From Planctomycetaceae bacterium (GTDB taxonomy: Bacteria; Planctomycetota; Planctomycetia; Pirellulales; UBA1268): 10,472 nt of DNA. The notes below the pieces were generated by a model that had not been told where the DNA came from, did no database searches, and worked only from the letters and a program-made list of their open reading frames with translations. Shown here piece after piece: positions 1 through 8,703 of the stretch. The stretch covers positions 1-10,472 of the forward strand of contig CANHYS010000034.1 in the NCBI GenBank assembly GCA_947464585.1, in the 5' to 3' direction. How positions within the stretch are numbered: position 1 is the first letter of the stretch; each line of letters opens with the position of its first letter. Position numbers and translations under genes: made by a program.

Positions 1-2282
1 CCCGGCCCACGGAAAAGGAATACGCGACGGCCGAGGCGTGGATTCGCGCGCAACTCGAGACCCACGAGGCCTTCGCCGCGGTCAAGCGTCCACGGCCGCT
101 GCGGAGGCTCAACAGCGACGAATACAACCGCACCATCAGGGAGGTGTTTGGGATCGACGCGATCACTCCCGCCGACGACTTTCCGCCGGACGATTCCCTC
201 GACGGCTTTACCAACATTGGCGAGGCCCTCAATCTTTCATCGGTGCTCGTGGAGCAGTATCTCGCCGCGGGGGATGCCGTCGCACGCATGGCGGTAATTG
301 ACGGAGAGCAGCCGAAGCCCGTGACGAAGGTGTTCACCGACGGCAACAAGGACTACGGTCTTGCCATCCGCGGTCACGATCCGGGTGGCGCCATCGGGGA
401 GACCGACACGGGCCGAGCCTGGCTTGGCGACCATCTCTTCGTCGCCATGGGCGGGCCCGCCGGCTATTACAAGGTGCGAATCAAGTTCACGCCGAGGAAC
501 CTGGCGACGCGGCCGGGCTACGTGCCACATTTCCAGATTCGCTTTGGGCAGTCCTTGGTAGCCAGCGGCGACCTCTCGATCAAGGAGGGCGAGCCCGCTG
601 TCTACGAGGCCACGGCGCTGCACTCGTCGAACGGTAATTTCAACCTCGACTTTCGCTGGGCGAATGGATTTCCCAACAACAACGGTCTGCGGGCAGAGAG
701 CGGCGGGGCGACGGGGCCCGACGGCAAGCCGAAGTCCACCAACACCTGGGACCTGCTGAACCATTCCTGGGCGACGGAGCGCAAGAAGAATCCCAACACG
801 CCCTATCCCTTCCCCTATTTCAAGGATCTGGCAGTCGAGGTCGAGGGGCCGATCTATCCCGAGGGCTGGCCGCTCTCGCGGTTCCAGCGGGAGAACGCAG
901 CCGCCATCGCGGCGGGCGACGAGAAGCGGATCGCCGCCTGGCTGCTGCCGAAGCTCTACCGCCGGAAGGCGACGTCCGCCGAGACTGCCGACTTCACGAA
1001 GTTTGTGAGCACCGCTGCCAAAGCCTTCGCCGACCCGAAACTGATGCCGACGCCGTCGAAGGAGCCGTTTCACGACGCCCTGCGACTGGGGATCACGAAG
1101 GCGCTCGTGTCACCTCACTTCCTCTTTCTCGTCGAGCCTGGCCCCGTTGGCCGCACGCTCACCGACCGCGAACTGGCCGTACGGCTCTCCTACTTCCTCT
1201 GGAGCTGCCCGCCCGACGAGGAGCTGGCGTCGCTGGCCGACGCCGGCAAGCTGCGGCCTGTGCTCGCCGAGCAGGTGCGCCGGATGATCGCCGATCCGCG
1301 GTCGGAGGGCTTTGTCGAACGCTTCACGGGGGAATGGCTCGGGCTCTCCAAGCTGGCCACGATCATGCCGGAGCAGTCGCTCTACAAGCGGTTCGACCTG
1401 CAGGGGCTGATGCGGAAAGACTTTGCCGAGGAGCCGCGGGCCATGATGAACCATCTCCTGCGGGAAAACGGCTCTCTCTATGACCTGCTCGATTGCGACT
1501 ACGCCTTTCTCAACGATCGCCTCGCCGATCACTACCACCTGCCGTCGCTGTGGCCGCTCTGGCCGATGGAACTGGCCGGCTTCGAGCCGGTGAGTGGGGG
1601 CAACCTTCGCAAGGTGAGGTTGCCCGAGGGGCGACGCGGCGGACTCGTCACGACGGCGGCCTTCCTCGCCTCGGCCAGCGAGAACACGCGGACATCCCCG
1701 GTTCGCCGCGGCGCGTGGATTCTCGAAAAAATCTTCAACCGTCCCCCGCCCCCGCCCCCGCCGAATGTGAATGCCGTCCTGCCCGATTCGGGCGACGGCG
1801 ACACGGCGTCGTCGCTGGTGCGGTCGCACATCTCCGCGGCCAACTGCGCCGGCTGCCATGCCCGGATCGATCCGCTCGGCATGGCGCTGGAGCACTACGA
1901 CGTCATCGGGGAATGGCGGGACGAGGAGCCCGTCTGGGTCGATCCCGCCAATCCCGCCCGTAGCCGCGAGGCCATCCAGAAGAAATTCAAGCTCTACGCC
2001 GTCTGGACGCCGGTGCCCACCTACCCCATCGACGATGGCTTCCGCATGGGCGAGATCGAGGGCAAGGGGCCTGACGCGGTGAAGCGTTATCTCGTCGCCA
2101 ACAAAGACAAGTTCGCGCGCGGCTTCACCGAAAAACTGACGAGCTATGCCCTCGGCCGCCGACACCTCATCACCGACGAACCGGCCCTGAAGAGCATCCG
2201 CGAAACTGCCATGAAGGACGATTTCCGCCTCCAGACCCTGATCCTCGCCCTGGTGCAGAGCGAGCTGTTTCAGGTTCACTGA
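1..2282 (+). CDS. Planctomycete cytochrome protein, PSD3-PSD5-PSD4-PSCyt3-PSD2 (DUF1587/1595/1592/1588/1585), 5' truncated by the window
   Basis: The reading frame is open from base 3 to a TGA at 2280-2282, giving about 759 residues; the true start lies upstream. A GTG at 144 is not the start, because it falls inside the PSD3 domain, whose motif RRLNSDEYNRTIREVFG begins near base 102. Domains in order: PSD3 (about 99-285, with FPPDDS), a beta-rich insert (about 318-870), PSD5 (about 927-1140), PSD4 (about 1152-1542, RLSYFLW), PSCyt3 (about 1617-1930) and PSD2 (about 2067-2279). PSCyt3 holds the covalent haem site CAGCH at 1845-1859, preceded by the family's seven-proline run (1743-1763) and followed by RIDPLGMALEHYD. 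Family members usually also carry an N-terminal PSCyt1 haem domain and an export signal; here those would be outside the window. The protein is expected to be exported and to carry c-type haem; its reaction is unknown. The DUF1552 gene follows 34 bases downstream, the usual partner arrangement, so the two are probably co-transcribed. Family identity is near certain; function is not. Confidence 0.95.
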   Translation, partial: RPTEKEYATAEAWIRAQLETHEAFAAVKRPRPLRRLNSDEYNRTIREVFGIDAITPADDFPPDDSLDGFTNIGEALNLSSVLVEQYLAAGDAVARMAVIDGEQPKPVTKVFTDGNKDYGLAIRGHDPGGAIGETDTGRAWLGDHLFVAMGGPAGYYKVRIKFTPRNLATRPGYVPHFQIRFGQSLVASGDLSIKEGEPAVYEATALHSSNGNFNLDFRWANGFPNNNGLRAESGGATGPDGKPKSTNTWDLLNHSWATERKKNPNTPYPFPYFKDLAVEVEGPIYPEGWPLSRFQRENAAAIAAGDEKRIAAWLLPKLYRRKATSAETADFTKFVSTAAKAFADPKLMPTPSKEPFHDALRLGITKALVSPHFLFLVEPGPVGRTLTDRELAVRLSYFLWSCPPDEELASLADAGKLRPVLAEQVRRMIADPRSEGFVERFTGEWLGLSKLATIMPEQSLYKRFDLQGLMRKDFAEEPRAMMNHLLRENGSLYDLLDCDYAFLNDRLADHYHLPSLWPLWPMELAGFEPVSGGNLRKVRLPEGRRGGLVTTAAFLASASENTRTSPVRRGAWILEKIFNRPPPPPPPNVNAVLPDSGDGDTASSLVRSHISAANCAGCHARIDPLGMALEHYDVIGEWRDEEPVWVDPANPARSREAIQKKFKLYAVWTPVPTYPIDDGFRMGEIEGKGPDAVKRYLVANKDKFARGFTEKLTSYALGRRHLITDEPALKSIRETAMKDDFRLQTLILALVQSELFQVH

Positions 2283-2304
2283 CCAGCCGTCTTTCCCTCC
2301 GCCC

Positions 2305-2310
2305 GAAAGG
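2305..2310 (+). promoter_or_regulatory. Ribosome binding site of the DUF1552 gene
   Basis: GAAAGG lies 6 bases before the ATG at 2317. It is a reasonable match to the Shine-Dalgarno consensus in the short gap after the cytochrome gene, and it supports this start. Confidence 0.6.
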
Positions 2311-2316
2311 CCCGCC

Positions 2317-3705
2317 ATGAAGCCCCGCCTCTCCCGCCGCCACGTCCTCAAGGGTGCCGGTGCGCTCGTGTCGCTGCCATTGCTCGACTGCATGCTGCCG
2401 TCTGTCGCGCGGGCCGCCGCAGCTGCCTCGCCGCCGGTTCGCTTGGTCTGGCTCTACGCGGGAAGCGGCATGTTCATGCCGTCCTACAAACCCGCCCTGA
2501 CAGGTCGCGGGTGGGCGGAGTCGAAGGAATTCCCCGATGTCCGCAACACGTTCAGCCAGGTTGAGGGCGGCAAGATTCCGGCTGAGATCAAGCCGCTCGG
2601 CACGCTCGAACCGCTACTGCCCTTCAAGGACGACATCAGCATCCTGAGTGGTCTGCTCCACGAGGGAGCGTTCACGCGGGGCACGGTCGTCCGCCACGCC
2701 CAGGATCCGATGTGTCACCTCACAGCCGTCGATCTCTTCCGCGTGCCGGGGGTGGCCTGTCGCAATGCCGTTTCGGTGGACCAGGTGGCCGCCCGCCACC
2801 TCGGCCAGCAGACCCGCATTCCATCGCTCGGCCTCAGCCACGACCGCGGCATGACGATCAACTACACCGACACGGGCTCGCCCATCCCCGCCGAATGGGA
2901 TCCCTACAAGGTCTTCGAACGGCTGTTCACCGGTCCGTCGGCCGCGGACAAGGCGCAGGCGAACGTCCGCTACCTGCAGCGGAAAAGCATTCTCGACGGC
3001 GTCGTCGACCAGACGAAAAAACTCCATGCGTCGCTCGGTACCGACGACCGCGAACGCCTCGACGAATACCTCACGCAACTCCGCGAGCTTGAGTCGCGGG
3101 CCGTGCAGGCCCGCAAGTGGGACGCCGTGCCGCTGCCGAAGCTGCCCGAGGGGGCCGGGCCGCTGAAAAAAGTCGGCGGTGTCGGACAATCGCTCGATCT
3201 TGGCAACCCACAGGCTGCAGCCGGCAATTTCGGACCGCGGATCCGCCTGATGCTCGACACGCTCGTGCTCGCCCTGCAGACAGACCAGACCCGAGTGGCC
3301 ACGGCCATCCTCGGCCACATGGGTGACGTGTACAAGGAAGCGGGTCTCAATGACAGCTACCACGGCTACACCCACACCGGCCCGGTGGGGATGGCCAAGG
3401 TCGATCGGCTACGGATCGGTCACGTGGCCTACCTGCTGGAGCGGATGAAGGCCGTGAAGGAGGCCGATGGGTCGACGCTGCTCGACAATTCGCTCGTGCA
3501 CTTCGGCGGCGGCATGGGCACCTGGCACGAGTCGACAGACCTGGCGAATCTCGTTGCGGGCCATGCCGGCGGGAAACTGAAGCTCGGCGAGCACGTGGTC
3601 TTCAACCAGCAGCCGCTGGCAAACCTCTATGTCACGATGCTCGACGCCGCCGGCGTGCCGGTCAAAAACTTCGTCGACAGCAGCGGTCCGCTGCAGATTT
3701 CCTGA
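2317..3705 (+). CDS. DUF1552 (HXXSHH family) protein, Tat-exported partner of the upstream cytochrome
   Basis: This is a full-length protein of 462 residues, normal for the family. The N-terminus has a twin-arginine signal: SRRHVLKGAG with RR at residues 7-8, a hydrophobic stretch (VSLPLLDCML) and a likely cleavage after ARA (residue 33), so it probably folds before export. The body carries DUF1552 features: LEPLLPFKDDISILSGL, a histidine-containing segment near residues 118-135, IPSLGLSHD, and the C-terminal LLDNSLVHFGGGM, AGGKLKLG, LANLYVTMLDAAGVP and FVDSSGPL. The family is placed, from general knowledge, in the alkaline phosphatase/sulfatase-like fold group; no reaction is established. 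The motif giving the family its name is altered: residues 349-354 read HGYTHT rather than HxxSHH. The start is set by GAAAGG 6 bases upstream and by the signal peptide. It sits 34 bases after the cytochrome gene, matching the common DUF1592-DUF1552 pairing. Confidence 0.93.
   Translation: MKPRLSRRHVLKGAGALVSLPLLDCMLPSVARAAAAASPPVRLVWLYAGSGMFMPSYKPALTGRGWAESKEFPDVRNTFSQVEGGKIPAEIKPLGTLEPLLPFKDDISILSGLLHEGAFTRGTVVRHAQDPMCHLTAVDLFRVPGVACRNAVSVDQVAARHLGQQTRIPSLGLSHDRGMTINYTDTGSPIPAEWDPYKVFERLFTGPSAADKAQANVRYLQRKSILDGVVDQTKKLHASLGTDDRERLDEYLTQLRELESRAVQARKWDAVPLPKLPEGAGPLKKVGGVGQSLDLGNPQAAAGNFGPRIRLMLDTLVLALQTDQTRVATAILGHMGDVYKEAGLNDSYHGYTHTGPVGMAKVDRLRIGHVAYLLERMKAVKEADGSTLLDNSLVHFGGGMGTWHESTDLANLVAGHAGGKLKLGEHVVFNQQPLANLYVTMLDAAGVPVKNFVDSSGPLQIS
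3680..3700 (+). terminator. Possible weak stem-loop at the end of the DUF1552 gene
   Basis: GCAGCG (3680-3685) and CGCTGC (3689-3694) form a 6-base-pair stem around a GTC triloop, followed by AGATTT. It lies within the last codons of the DUF1552 gene, and a larger gap follows. The T-run is too short for a convincing intrinsic terminator, and the stem may only reflect coding sequence. Confidence 0.2.
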
Positions 3706-3948
3706 CAGTGTGCAGGTTGTGCTTGATCGGTGCTGAGCGTGCGTGGCCTCCTGACGAGCGCGGGCAGGTTTTCTTGCTGTCCGGTGTGGCTGATGCCATA
3801 CTTGTGGAAGTGCACCATCGGGCCGCGGTCATTGCCGAGACTCGCCGTGGGCGCACGATTTCCTCCCGCCGATCGGCCAGAATGGCCCGCGATTCCGGGT
3901 GACTGCCCTGAGTCGGCGACGCGGGTGACCCACCGAGAAGTTCATTTC
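3706..3948 (+). promoter_or_regulatory. Intergenic region and probable leader of the second cytochrome operon
   Basis: These 243 bases separate the two cytochrome/partner pairs and hold no convincing gene. The frame of the downstream gene is open back to about 3730, but the translated stretch resembles no domain and precedes a clear signal peptide. A weak sigma70-like element is visible: TTGCTG (3774-3779), a 17-base spacer, then CATACT (3797-3802). The heptamer GGGTGAC occurs twice, at 3897-3903 and 3923-3929. The size of the gap, compared with the 34- and 10-base gaps within the pairs, suggests a separate transcription start. The promoter itself is a guess. Confidence 0.35.
3935..3940 (+). 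promoter_or_regulatory. Ribosome binding site of the PSCyt1-PSCyt2-PSD1 gene
   Basis: GAGAAG lies 8 bases before the ATG at 3949. It supports that ATG over the longer reading frame beginning near 3730. Confidence 0.55.
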
Positions 3949-6900
3949 ATGGGTTGCTCTGCCAAGCCACGCCGCCATCATGCACTGCTGGCCACGCTGC
4001 TCTCGCTGTGCGCCGTTTCGGCCTCGGCGGCCGAGCCTGCCGGGGGGCGGTTCCGGTTTGACCGCGACATCAGGCCGCTCCTCTCCGAGAACTGCTACGC
4101 CTGCCACGGGCCCGGCAGCCAGGAGGCCGGGCTGCGACTCGACGAGGCAGAGCATGCGACGCAGCAGCTTGAAAGTGGTCGACGCGCGATTGTCGCCGGC
4201 GATCTGGCCGCGAGCGAAGTCGTCGCCCGGATCACCGCCACCGATCCCGACGTGGTGATGCCGCCGCCGCATACGAAGAAGACGCTCACGCCCGAGCAGA
4301 AAGATCTGCTCACCCGCTGGATCGCCGCCGGAGCTCCCTACGAGAAGCACTGGTCGTTCGAGCCGCTCACGCGGCCGCAAGTTCCCGAACGGGTCGGGCC
4401 CGACGTGGCGAACCAGGCCGACAATCCGATCGACCGATTTCTCGAATCGCGGCTTGTGGCGGAGGGCCTGCCGATCAACGCCGAGGCCGACCGGCCGACG
4501 CTCATCCGGCGACTGTCGTTCGCGCTCACGGGGCTTCCGCCGACCCTGGCGGAGGTCGATGCCTTCGTCACCGATGCCTCGTCTGATGCGTATGAGAAAG
4601 CGATCGATCGTCTGCTGCAGAGCCCCCATCACGGCGAGGAGATGGCCCGCCACTGGCTCGACGTCGCCCGCTATGCCGACACCCACGGTCTCCACCTCGA
4701 CAACGAGCGGCAGATGTGGGCCTACCGCGACTGGGTCGTGAAGGCGTTCAACGCCAACATGCCGTTCGATCGGTTTACGGTCGAACAGCTCGCCGGTGAC
4801 CTGTTGCCAAACGCCACGCTCGACCAACAGATCGCCACCGGATTCTCCCGCTGCAATGTGACGACGAGCGAGGGGGGATCGATCAACGATGAGCTGTTGT
4901 TTCGCTATGCCGTCGACCGCACCGCCACGATGACCAATGCCTGGATGGGCCTGACCGGCCAGTGCGCCGTCTGCCACAGCCATAAGTTCGACCCGATCTC
5001 GCACCGGGAGTTTTATTCGCTCTACTCCTTTTTCAATTCGGCGGCCGACCCGGGCTTCGATGGCAACATCCTGCGGACGGCGCCCACGATCATGCTTCCT
5101 TCGCCCGAGCAGGAGAAGGAGCTGGCCGCGCTCGACGCCTGGATTCCAGCGCTCGAGGGCAAGGTGGACAGTGTGCTGGCAGCCCTGACGTACGTCGATC
5201 CGGCAACGGTCAGCCCGAAGCCGGCGCCGGAGCTCGTCGAAACCGTCTGGCTCGACGATGCGTTTCCCGTTGGGGCCGACGTTCGCAGCGGTCCCGGTGG
5301 GCCGACTGCCTGGTTCACCACCGTGCAACCCGGGGACGTGGTCTCCGGTGCCCGCTGCCTCGAGCGGACGGCCACGGGACTCGGCCAGGATTTCTACAGC
5401 AGCGGTGCCGAGCCGATTGAGATCCCCGCGGCTGCCGAAATCTTTGCACATGTCTGGCTCGATCCGGCCAATCCGCCCAAGGCCGTGATGGTGCAGTTCC
5501 ACGCGAAGGACGGCTGGAACCATCGCATCGTCTGGGGCGACTGGACGGCGATCGCACTCGGCGAGGTTCGCAGTGCCGGGCTCGTGCAGGGCGGCGATCT
5601 GCCGGCTCCGGGCGGGTGGTCGCGGCTCTCGATCGATCCCGGGCGGCTCGCCCTGCCAGTCGGCACGCGGGTGACAGGCTTTGGACTGTCTCAGGTCGAC
5701 GGCCATGTCCGCTGGGATCGTGTCGGGCTCGCGACCAAGGACGACGCCACGGTCAATCCTGCGAAGTCGTTCACGGTCTGGTGGAAGCAGTCCGCCGACA
5801 GGAAGGACAAGCTCGACGACATCCCGGAGCCGCTCCGCACACTCGTCAAGCAAGGCCCGGAGAAAACCACCGATCCAGCCGACATCGCCAGAGTGCGCCG
5901 CCACTGGCTGACGCAGGTGTGGGAGGCCCGGCCAGACCAACTGATGACGGCCGTTCGCGACCTCGAGGCGGCCAACAAGACACGGAATGACCTCGCCCAG
6001 ACCGTGGTGCGGACCTACGTGTTCAACGACCAGCCGCAGATGCGGGACAGCTTCGTGATGCTGCGTGGCGCCTATGACAAGCCGGGCGAGAAGGTCTCCC
6101 GCAGCACGCCGGCCTTCCTGCCGCCACTCGCGGTGCCGGAAGGGCTGGCTCCATCGCGGCTCGATCTGGCCAACTGGCTCATGTCTCCCGATCATCCGCT
6201 TACGGCCCGCGTGGCGGCCAACCGGCTCTGGCAGCAGTTCTTCGGGATGGGCCTCGTGAAGACGAGCGAAGACTTCGGCCTGCAGGGCGAGCCGCCCAGC
6301 CACCCCGAACTCCTCGACTGGCTGGCCGCCGAATACCAAAGCAGCGGCTGGAATACCCGCCACCTCGTGAAGCTGCTGGTCACGAGCCGAGCGTTTCGGC
6401 GGTCGGGGGTCGTGCAGTCCGTTCAGCTGGCTCGCGATCCGGAAAACCGGCTCCAGGCCCGGGGGCCAAGGATCCGACTCGACGCAGAGCAGATCCGCGA
6501 CAACGTGCTGGCCGTGTCGGGTCTTCTGGTGCCGACGCTCGGAGGCAAGGGGGTGAAGCCCTATCAGCCCGACAACATCTGGGAGCCGGTGGGCTTCAAC
6601 AATTCCAACACCCGCTTCTACACGCGCGACTCCGGCAGCGCCCTTTACCGCCGCAGCCTCTACACATTTTTGAAGCGGACGGCCCCGCCTCCGTTCATGT
6701 CGAATTTCGACGCGCCCAACCGCGAGCAGTTTTGCGGTCGTCGCGAGCGGAGCAACACGCCGCTGCAGGCTCTCCAGCTGATGAACGACACGCAGCACAT
6801 CGAGGCGGCGCGGGCACTGGCAACGCGGGTGCTCGCCGAGGGCGGCCCAGACGACGTGGCGCGGATCGCGTGGCTGTTTCGCACCGTGATCGCCCGTTCG

Positions 6901-7104
6901 CCCGAGTCTGCCGAGGCGGCGATCGTGGCGGAATCACTCGTCGCCCATCGTGCCCGCTACGAGTCGGATCGGGATGCGGCCATCAAGGCGATCTCGCACG
7001 GAGAGTCGCGGCCCTCGGCCGACATGCCGCCAGCCGAACTGGCCGCGTGGACGCTCGTGGCCAATATGGTGCTCAATCTCGACGAAACGCTCACACGGAA
7101 CTGA
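3949..7104 (+). CDS. Planctomycete cytochrome protein, PSCyt1-PSCyt2-PSD1 (DUF1549/DUF1553), with a beta-rich insert
   Basis: The protein has 1051 residues. The ATG at 3949 is chosen because a ribosome binding site precedes it and a Sec signal peptide follows at once: basic KPRRHH, hydrophobic [12 protein letters not shown], cleavage near ASA (residue 27). PSCyt1 spans about residues 35-135, with haem site CYACH at 49-53 (4093-4107) and Met104 in the MPPP motif as a candidate axial ligand. PSCyt2 (DUF1549) spans about 159-375, with [12 protein letters not shown] and a second haem site CAVCH at 339-343 (4963-4977) followed by HKFDPIS. A beta-rich region at about 430-597 resembles a carbohydrate-binding module. 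PSD1 (DUF1553) spans about 736-1000, with [42 protein letters not shown] and [14 protein letters not shown]. It is expected to be an exported di-haem protein; its reaction is unknown. The DUF1501 gene starts 10 bases after its stop. Family assignment is very secure. Confidence 0.95.
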   Translation: MGCSAKPRRHHALLATLLSLCAVSASAAEPAGGRFRFDRDIRPLLSENCYACHGPGSQEAGLRLDEAEHATQQLESGRRAIVAGDLAASEVVARITATDPDVVMPPPHTKKTLTPEQKDLLTRWIAAGAPYEKHWSFEPLTRPQVPERVGPDVANQADNPIDRFLESRLVAEGLPINAEADRPTLIRRLSFALTGLPPTLAEVDAFVTDASSDAYEKAIDRLLQSPHHGEEMARHWLDVARYADTHGLHLDNERQMWAYRDWVVKAFNANMPFDRFTVEQLAGDLLPNATLDQQIATGFSRCNVTTSEGGSINDELLFRYAVDRTATMTNAWMGLTGQCAVCHSHKFDPISHREFYSLYSFFNSAADPGFDGNILRTAPTIMLPSPEQEKELAALDAWIPALEGKVDSVLAALTYVDPATVSPKPAPELVETVWLDDAFPVGADVRSGPGGPTAWFTTVQPGDVVSGARCLERTATGLGQDFYSSGAEPIEIPAAAEIFAHVWLDPANPPKAVMVQFHAKDGWNHRIVWGDWTAIALGEVRSAGLVQGGDLPAPGGWSRLSIDPGRLALPVGTRVTGFGLSQVDGHVRWDRVGLATKDDATVNPAKSFTVWWKQSADRKDKLDDIPEPLRTLVKQGPEKTTDPADIARVRRHWLTQVWEARPDQLMTAVRDLEAANKTRNDLAQTVVRTYVFNDQPQMRDSFVMLRGAYDKPGEKVSRSTPAFLPPLAVPEGLAPSRLDLANWLMSPDHPLTARVAANRLWQQFFGMGLVKTSEDFGLQGEPPSHPELLDWLAAEYQSSGWNTRHLVKLLVTSRAFRRSGVVQSVQLARDPENRLQARGPRIRLDAEQIRDNVLAVSGLLVPTLGGKGVKPYQPDNIWEPVGFNNSNTRFYTRDSGSALYRRSLYTFLKRTAPPPFMSNFDAPNREQFCGRRERSNTPLQALQLMNDTQHIEAARALATRVLAEGGPDDVARIAWLFRTVIARSPESAEAAIVAESLVAHRARYESDRDAAIKAISHGESRPSADMPPAELAAWTLVANMVLNLDETLTRN

Positions 7105-7106
7105 GG
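7102..7106 (+). promoter_or_regulatory. Ribosome binding site of the DUF1501 gene, overlapping the preceding stop codon
   Basis: TGAGG lies 8 bases before the ATG at 7115, and its first three bases are the TGA stop of the cytochrome gene. This suggests translational coupling and fixes the start at 7115 rather than the in-frame ATG at 7130 or positions inside the upstream gene. Confidence 0.55.
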
Positions 7107-7114
7107 CACGGACC

Positions 7115-8614
7115 ATGCAACACGACACCATGACCGGTCATGCTGCGGCGACCACCCTCATTCGCACGGCCGCCGCGAGGCGAGTGTTTTTGAAGGCTTC
7201 GGGGGTGAGCCTGGGGGCCGCGGCGTTGGCCCTCTTGGAGGGCCGGTCCGGCGCCGCTGCGATCGATTCATCGCCCGTCGCCCGCGTGCATCCGCCACTG
7301 CCGGGCTTCCCGCACCACGCCCCGCGGGCGAAGAGCATCATCTACATCCACACCAACGGCGGCCCGTCGCAGATCGACCTCTGGGACTACAAGCCGAAGC
7401 TGCACGACTTCTTCGACAAAGACATCCCGCCGAGCGTGCGAGGTGATCAGCGCATCACCACCATGACCAGCGGCCAGGCCCGGTTTCCCGTCGCGCCGTC
7501 GAAATTCAGGTTTGAGCAGCGCGGCCAGTGCGGCCGCTGGATCAACAGTGAGTTGCTGCCGCACACCGCGGGCATCGTCGACGACATCGCGCTGGTGAAG
7601 ACGGTCCATACCAACGCGATCAACCACGACCCGGCCTGCACGTTCGTGATGACCGGCAGCGAGGTGCCTGGGAAGGCGAGCCTCGGGAGCTGGGTCTCCT
7701 ACGGATTGGGGAGCGAGAGCGACGACCTGCCGTCTTTCGTCGTTTTTACGCCGCAGCCCGACATCAATCCCAGCCAGGCCCTCTTCACGCGGATGTGGTC
7801 GAGCGGCTTCCTGCCGACCCGCTACTCGGGCGTGGCCCTGCGGGGATCCGGCGATCCGGTGCTCTACCTTCCCAATCCCGACGGGATCACGGCGGCCGAC
7901 CGGCGGCGGATGCTCGACACGCTCGGCACGCTCAACGCTCGCGGCTTCGATCGCTACCACGACCCGGAGATCCAATCGCGAATCGCCCAGTATGAAATGG
8001 CCTTCCGGATGCAGTCGAGCGTGCCGGAACTCGCCGACCTCTCCGACGAGACCGCCGCGACGCTCGCGATGTATGGCGACGACGTGAAGAAATCGGGATC
8101 ATTCACGCACAGCCTTCTGCTCGCGCGGCGGCTCGTGGAGCGGGGTGTGCGGGCGGTGCAGATCCTTCATCGCGGGTGGGATCAGCACGGCAACCTGCCG
8201 AACGATCTCACCTCGCAATGTCTCGACACCGATCAGGCCACGGCCGCGCTCGTCAAGGATCTGAAGGCTCGTGGAATGCTCGACGAGACGCTCGTCGTCT
8301 GGGGGGGCGAATTCGGGCGGACCGTCTACTCCCAGGGCACGCTCACGAAGGACAATTACGGCCGTGACCACCACCCGCGAAACTTCTGCATGTGGATGGC
8401 GGGCGGCGGCGTGAGGGGAGGCATGTCCCATGGCGAGACCGACGACTTCAGCTACAACATCGTCGAGAACCCCGTCCACATCAATGACTTCAACGCCACG
8501 ATCCTCCACCTCATGGGGATCGACCATGAGCGGTTCACGTTCAAGTTTCAGGGGCTCGACCAGCGGTTGACCGGCGTCGAGACGCAGCGGGTCGTGCGCG
8601 AACTCCTTGCCTGA
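7115..8614 (+). CDS. DUF1501 protein, Tat-exported partner of the PSCyt1-PSCyt2-PSD1 cytochrome
   Basis: The protein has 499 residues, normal for DUF1501. A twin-arginine signal lies after a rather long n-region: RRVFLKASG with RR at residues 22-23, then a hydrophobic stretch [12 protein letters not shown]. Family motifs follow: [16 protein letters not shown] (79-94), NHDPACTF with the histidine at 171, [35 protein letters not shown] (416-421), AGGGVRGG, and [23 protein letters not shown] near the C-terminus. DUF1501 is related by fold to sulfatases and alkaline phosphatases, but no catalytic activity is established, and the sulfatase Cys/Ser-x-Pro-x-Arg maturation motif was not seen. The 10-base gap after the cytochrome stop indicates one transcript and probably coupled translation, matching the widespread DUF1549/DUF1553-DUF1501 gene pair. 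The histidine-rich C-terminal region could bind metal; that is inference. Family assignment is very secure. Confidence 0.95.
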   Translation: MQHDTMTGHAAATTLIRTAAARRVFLKASGVSLGAAALALLEGRSGAAAIDSSPVARVHPPLPGFPHHAPRAKSIIYIHTNGGPSQIDLWDYKPKLHDFFDKDIPPSVRGDQRITTMTSGQARFPVAPSKFRFEQRGQCGRWINSELLPHTAGIVDDIALVKTVHTNAINHDPACTFVMTGSEVPGKASLGSWVSYGLGSESDDLPSFVVFTPQPDINPSQALFTRMWSSGFLPTRYSGVALRGSGDPVLYLPNPDGITAADRRRMLDTLGTLNARGFDRYHDPEIQSRIAQYEMAFRMQSSVPELADLSDETAATLAMYGDDVKKSGSFTHSLLLARRLVERGVRAVQILHRGWDQHGNLPNDLTSQCLDTDQATAALVKDLKARGMLDETLVVWGGEFGRTVYSQGTLTKDNYGRDHHPRNFCMWMAGGGVRGGMSHGETDDFSYNIVENPVHINDFNATILHLMGIDHERFTFKFQGLDQRLTGVETQRVVRELLA

Positions 8615-8636
8615 GTGCCGGTTCGACCGCGAGCCG

Positions 8637-8661
8637 CCCCGATCAGGCGATGATCACGGGG
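8637..8661 (+). terminator. Bulged stem-loop downstream of the DUF1501 gene, possible terminator or mRNA 3' end
   Basis: CCCC (8637-8640) and GATCA (8641-8645) pair with TGATC (8651-8655) and GGGG (8658-8661) around the loop GGCGA, leaving a 2-base bulge (AC, 8656-8657). The structure starts 22 bases after the DUF1501 stop. No T-run follows, so it is not a standard intrinsic terminator; it could stabilise the mRNA 3' end or weaken read-through into the transporter gene. Confidence 0.35.
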
Positions 8662-8703
8662 CTGGTATGTCGGGGGCAGAAACCCTACCTTACGGCTGTC
8701 ATG

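Noticed and set aside
144..146. GTG as the start of the first gene
   Set aside because: It lies inside the PSD3 motif, and the same frame continues upstream to the window edge with matching family sequence, so the gene begins outside the window.
1743..1763. Seven-proline run as an unusual low-complexity expansion
   Set aside because: A proline run at this place, just after the RRGAWILE segment, is a normal feature of PSCyt3 (DUF1588) proteins.
1110..2393. A 427-codon open frame on the minus strand opposite the first cytochrome gene
   Set aside because: It is antisense to PSD4, PSCyt3 and PSD2, has no recognisable domain, and crosses the start of the DUF1552 gene. It is a composition artefact.
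3730..3948. N-terminal extension of the second cytochrome protein
   Set aside because: The added residues resemble no domain and would put the Sec signal peptide in the interior. The ATG at 3949 has a ribosome binding site.
3965..4030. Possible lipoprotein signal (cysteine at residue 21) in the second cytochrome protein
   Set aside because: The residues before the cysteine are LSL; leucine at the -1 position does not fit a lipobox, while a good signal peptidase I site (ASA) follows.
3829..6798. A 989-codon open frame on the minus strand opposite the second cytochrome gene
   Set aside because: It runs antisense to a gene with clear cytochrome and PSD1 domains. GC-rich codon use suppresses stops on the opposite strand, and the translation is rich in Arg, Gly and His with no recognisable domain.
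6950..7114. N-terminal extension of the DUF1501 protein into the upstream gene
   Set aside because: It would overlap the cytochrome gene by about 150 bases, add Arg-rich sequence unlike DUF1501, and bury the Tat signal. The ATG at 7115 has a ribosome binding site and a family-like N-terminus.
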